DNA of 8,161 nucleotides from Jiangellaceae bacterium (GTDB lineage: Bacteria; Actinomycetota; Actinomycetes; Jiangellales; Jiangellaceae): NCBI GenBank assembly GCA_030146385.1, contig JASLBX010000389.1, forward strand, positions 1-8,161. Reading direction: 5' to 3'. Below the pieces are notes generated by a model. It did no database searches and had not been told where the DNA came from. It saw only the letters and a program-made list of their open reading frames with translations. This document shows, piece after piece, positions 5,867 through 8,161 of this stretch (its first letter is position 1; each line of letters starts with the position of its first letter). Position numbers and translations under genes: made by a program.

Positions 5867-7299
5867 TGCGGCCCGTCGTCGGATTCGATCTCGATCTCAC
5901 ACTCGTCGACTCCGCGGACGGAATCGTGGCGACATTCTTGGAGACGGCGCGCCGGTTCGGTGCGGACGTGTCTCCGGAGGCCGTCCGGGGGCTGATCGGC
6001 GTCCCGCTTGAGGACACGTGCGCCCAGCTGCTCGGCCCCGAGGTCGCGGTGGAGGCCGCCCGGCTGTACCGCGAGCTCTATCCCGAACTGGGCGTACCGC
6101 GAACCGTTCTTCTGCCTGGTGCCGCCGAGGCCCTCGCGGCGGTGCGGGCACACGGAGGGCGTGCGGTGGTGGTCAGCGCCAAGGCGGAGCACCTGATCCA
6201 CGCCACACTCGAGTACGTCGAGCTCGCCGTGGACGGTGTCGTGGGCGACCGGTACGGCGAGGCGAAGGGGGAGGCGTTGCGTGAGCTCGGCGCCGCCGTC
6301 CACGTCGGCGACCACCCGGGGGACATGGTCGGCGCCAAGGTGGCGCAGGCGCGCGCCGTCGGGGTGACGACCGGATCCCACGATGCGACCGCGCTGCGGC
6401 AGGCCGGTGCCGACGCCGTGCTGAGTGACTTGCAGTGCTTCCCGCCCTGGCTGTACGAGCACGTGCTGGACGTCCGGCTCGCGGCGTTGGAGCAGGCGCT
6501 TCGTAAGCTGGCCTCGGTAATGGTGGCCTTCTCCGGCGGTGCCGACTCGGCGTTCCTGCTGGCGGCATCGGTGCGGGCTCTAGGGCCGGATCGGGTGGTG
6601 GCGGCGACGGCGGTGTCGCCCTCGCTGCCGCGACGTGAGCTCGTTGCTGCGCGTGAGTTCGCGGAGGGCCTCGGCGTCCGCCATCTCCGCCCGCGGACGG
6701 ACGAGATGTCGCGTGACGGCTACCGCGCCAACGACGGCGACCGGTGCTACTTCTGCAAGGCGGAACTGCTCGACGTCCTCGGGCCACTGGCCGAGCAGGA
6801 GGGCTGCGCCCATGTGGCGACGGGGACGAACGCCGACGACGCAGTGGCCGGGTTCCGTCCCGGCATCCGGGCTGCGGCCGAGCGCGGTGCCGTGACGCCG
6901 TTGCGCGACGCCGGGCTGACCAAGTCGCAGATCCGGGAGGTGTCGCGTCGCTGGGGCCTGCCGACGTGGAACAAGCCGGCGGCGGCCTGCCTGTCCAGCC
7001 GGGTGGCCTACGGGCTGGAGATCACGCCGGCGCGGTTGGCTCGGGTAGACCGGGCGGAGACGGTGCTGCGGGCGCGGCTGGTGGACGGCGGCGTGCCCGT
7101 CCGTAACCTGCGGGTTCGCGACCTCGGCGACCAGGCCCGGGTCGAGGTGGATTCCGACCTCGTCGAGCAGGTCGCGTCAGCGGCCGAAGCGCTGGCGGCG
7201 GTGCGCTCCGCTGGGTTCGACTCGGTCGACGTCGACCCGCGGGGATTCCGTTCCGGCTCGATGAACGAGTTGCTGCCGGAGCCGTCCCGCTACCGTTAG
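5866..7299 (+). CDS. larE: HAD-superfamily phosphatase fused to LarE sulfur transferase
   Basis: The 477-residue protein has two domains. Residues 1 to about 192 form a phosphoglycolate-phosphatase-like HAD hydrolase: motif I FDLDLTLVDS (7-16) with both aspartates, motif II VVVSAK (101-106), a motif III lysine near 134 or 158, and motif IV VHVGDHPGDM (145-154). Residues from about 205 to 477 form a LarE PP-loop enzyme: FSGGADS (222-228, ATP pyrophosphatase motif), DRCYFCK (292-298), VATGTNADD (317-325), PAAACLSSR (371-379) and GFRSGSMNELLP (460-471). LarE converts the two carboxylates of the lactate racemase nickel-pincer (NPN) cofactor precursor into thiocarboxylates. Cys375 matches the sulfur-donor cysteine of the single-cysteine type. 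With Cys294 and Cys297 it makes the three-cysteine set of the [4Fe-4S] type. Both domains look intact and continuous, with no frame break. LarE alone is about 270 residues, so the HAD part is an addition. larB, larC and larA are not in the window. The HAD substrate is unknown. Confidence 0.92.
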   Translation: MRPVVGFDLDLTLVDSADGIVATFLETARRFGADVSPEAVRGLIGVPLEDTCAQLLGPEVAVEAARLYRELYPELGVPRTVLLPGAAEALAAVRAHGGRAVVVSAKAEHLIHATLEYVELAVDGVVGDRYGEAKGEALRELGAAVHVGDHPGDMVGAKVAQARAVGVTTGSHDATALRQAGADAVLSDLQCFPPWLYEHVLDVRLAALEQALRKLASVMVAFSGGADSAFLLAASVRALGPDRVVAATAVSPSLPRRELVAAREFAEGLGVRHLRPRTDEMSRDGYRANDGDRCYFCKAELLDVLGPLAEQEGCAHVATGTNADDAVAGFRPGIRAAAERGAVTPLRDAGLTKSQIREVSRRWGLPTWNKPAAACLSSRVAYGLEITPARLARVDRAETVLRARLVDGGVPVRNLRVRDLGDQARVEVDSDLVEQVASAAEALAAVRSAGFDSVDVDPRGFRSGSMNELLPEPSRYR

Positions 7300-7300
7300 C

Positions 7301-7392
7301 CCGGTTGATCACGTTCAGCATGCGTGTGGGTGCCGTACCAGGAGCGTGCGGGTGGTACGGCACCCATAGCCATGCTGAACGTGATCAACCGG
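7301..7392. repeat. 92-bp near-perfect palindrome, possible bidirectional terminator or palindromic repeat element
   Basis: The outer arms 7301-7322 and 7371-7392 are perfectly complementary over 22 bp (starting CCGGTTGATCACGTTCAGC). After a short mismatch (7323-7326 against 7367-7370), the inner arms 7327-7340 (TGGGTGCCGTACCA) and 7353-7366 pair over 14 bp. The loop is 12 nt (7341-7352). The structure begins 2 nt after the HAD-LarE stop and ends 13 nt before the TetR stop, so it could end transcription from both sides. It has no T-tract on either side, and it is far longer than a usual terminator. The related sequence at 654-718 suggests that it is a dispersed repeat that happens to sit here. 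Confidence 0.85.
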
Positions 7393-7404
7393 ACCCCCGG
7401 GCGG

Positions 7405-8161
7405 TTAGTCGGCAGACGGGGCGGGGAGGCCGGCGGTGATCGCGGCGAGCCGGACGCAGGAGACGAAGAGCGCTTCGCGGGCCTCGTCCGGCAGCCAGCT
7501 CAGGTGACCATGCGCTTCCAGGCTCGTGATCCCGTGTAGCGACGCCCAGCAGTGCAGCATCGCCTGGAAGGTCTCCGGAGCAGGCTCGGGCTCGTCGGGG
7601 TGAGCCTCCCTCTCGATTTCCATGCATTCTTGAATGGCCTTGTCGGCCTCGCCGAGCAGCGGCTTGCCTAGTTCGCCGCGCTCAGCGGCATGGAAAAAGA
7701 TCTGCTTGAGCTGTGACATGGCACGGATGGCCGCCTCGGTCGTCGGTCCGTCCTCGGGAGCGGCGTACCCCGGCACCGGCATGCCGAGGATCAGCGCGAA
7801 TCGCACCGGCTCGTGCTTGGCCCAGGAGCGGTAGGCCTCCGCAATGGCGAGGAACCGTCCCCACGTGTCATCGGCCGGAACACTCTCGCGGGCAGTCGCG
7901 ACAACGCGGCCCAGTTCGTCGTACGTGTCGGCGATCAATGCCGTGAGCAGTTCGTCGCGGTCGGCGAAGTAGCGGTAGAGGGCCGGCGCCGTCATGCCCA
8001 TCTCACGGGCGATATCAGAGAACCGCAGATCTGTCGTGCCGTGTTCGGCCATGAGCCGGGTGGCGGTCTCCTTGATCTCATCGATCGTGGCGGCCCGTGC
8101 TCGCTCGCGGCGCGACAGCGGTGGACCGTCCGGCGCCGACTGGTGGGGGGTTTGTGTCGTC
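7405..8161 (-). CDS. TetR/AcrR family regulator with WHG-type C-terminal domain (5' end outside the window)
   Basis: The minus-strand frame ends at TAA 7407-7405 and stays open to the window edge, giving 251 visible residues. The N-terminal DNA-binding domain reads RERARAATIDEIKETATRLM, then AEHGTTDLRFSDIAREMGMT, then APALYRYFADRDELLTAL, the classic TetR helix-turn-helix with its LYRYF recognition helix. The C-terminal ligand/dimer domain contains YRSWAKHEPVRFALILG and LHCWASLHGI, the W..LHG signature of the WHG (TetR_C_33) type. The internal ATG at 8052 would cut the first helix of the DNA-binding domain, so it is not the start. The codon at the edge ends in G (8161) and the next residues are TTQTPHQSAP, so the true ATG or GTG may begin just past 8161. 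The ligand and targets are unknown. Repression of its own gene or of a divergent neighbour outside the window is usual for the family. Confidence 0.92.
   Translation of the reverse strand, partial: TTQTPHQSAPDGPPLSRRERARAATIDEIKETATRLMAEHGTTDLRFSDIAREMGMTAPALYRYFADRDELLTALIADTYDELGRVVATARESVPADDTWGRFLAIAEAYRSWAKHEPVRFALILGMPVPGYAAPEDGPTTEAAIRAMSQLKQIFFHAAERGELGKPLLGEADKAIQECMEIEREAHPDEPEPAPETFQAMLHCWASLHGITSLEAHGHLSWLPDEAREALFVSCVRLAAITAGLPAPSAD

Noticed and set aside
8050..8052. Internal ATG as the start of the TetR regulator
   Set aside because: It would remove the first helix of the DNA-binding domain (REAR/TIDEIKETATRL-type region), which is clearly encoded upstream in the same frame up to the window edge.
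1..8161. CRISPR arrays, tRNA/rRNA genes, transposases, prophage or toxin-antitoxin genes
   Set aside because: Scanning both strands showed no spaced direct repeats, no tRNA-like cloverleaf or rRNA motifs, and no recognisable transposase, integrase or toxin sequences.

Overview
The window is very GC-rich and its reading frames have strongly GC-biased third positions. It carries a LytR-CpsA-Psr (LCP) cell-wall ligase, an F420-type LLM oxidoreductase, a helicase-C/WYL protein of the kind found in mycobacteria and their relatives, and remnants of a LuxR-type regulator and a DrrA-type ABC ATPase. Together these point to a chromosomal segment of an actinomycete (filamentous or soil Actinobacteria). 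The species cannot be told from the sequence.

Layout. Positions 1-628 hold a decayed region: the first part of a P-loop LuxR-type regulator, broken by a 1-nt frameshift just before its Walker A motif, is joined to the C-terminal ~115 residues of a DrrA-family ABC ATPase in yet another frame. Positions 629-746 are intergenic and hold what looks like a degraded copy of the palindromic repeat seen again at 7301-7392. Next is a four-TM LCP protein (747-2255, +), convergent with a 793-residue helicase-C-terminal/WYL protein (2270-4651, -), with only 14 nt between their stops. Upstream of the latter, on the same strand, is a 52-codon ORF (4704-4862, -) with coding-like composition. Divergent from it are an LLM-class F420-dependent oxidoreductase (4961-5827, +) and, 38 nt later, a 477-residue HAD-phosphatase/LarE fusion (5866-7299, +). 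A long near-perfect palindrome (7301-7392) fills the gap before a convergent TetR-family regulator (7405 to beyond 8161, -), whose first codon probably lies just past the window edge.

How it works together. There is no obvious single operon. The LLM oxidoreductase and the HAD-LarE fusion could be co-transcribed, but LarE also has its own leaderless-type promoter (TAGGCT, 7 nt, ATG). Similar TAGNNT-N7/8-start arrangements precede the LCP gene, the helicase-C/WYL gene and the small ORF, so leaderless transcription seems to be the local rule. The most notable items are the HAD-LarE fusion, which carries the three-cysteine signature of the [4Fe-4S]-type sulfur insertases of nickel-pincer cofactor synthesis, and the palindromic repeat pair. 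I see no complete new defence or mobile system.
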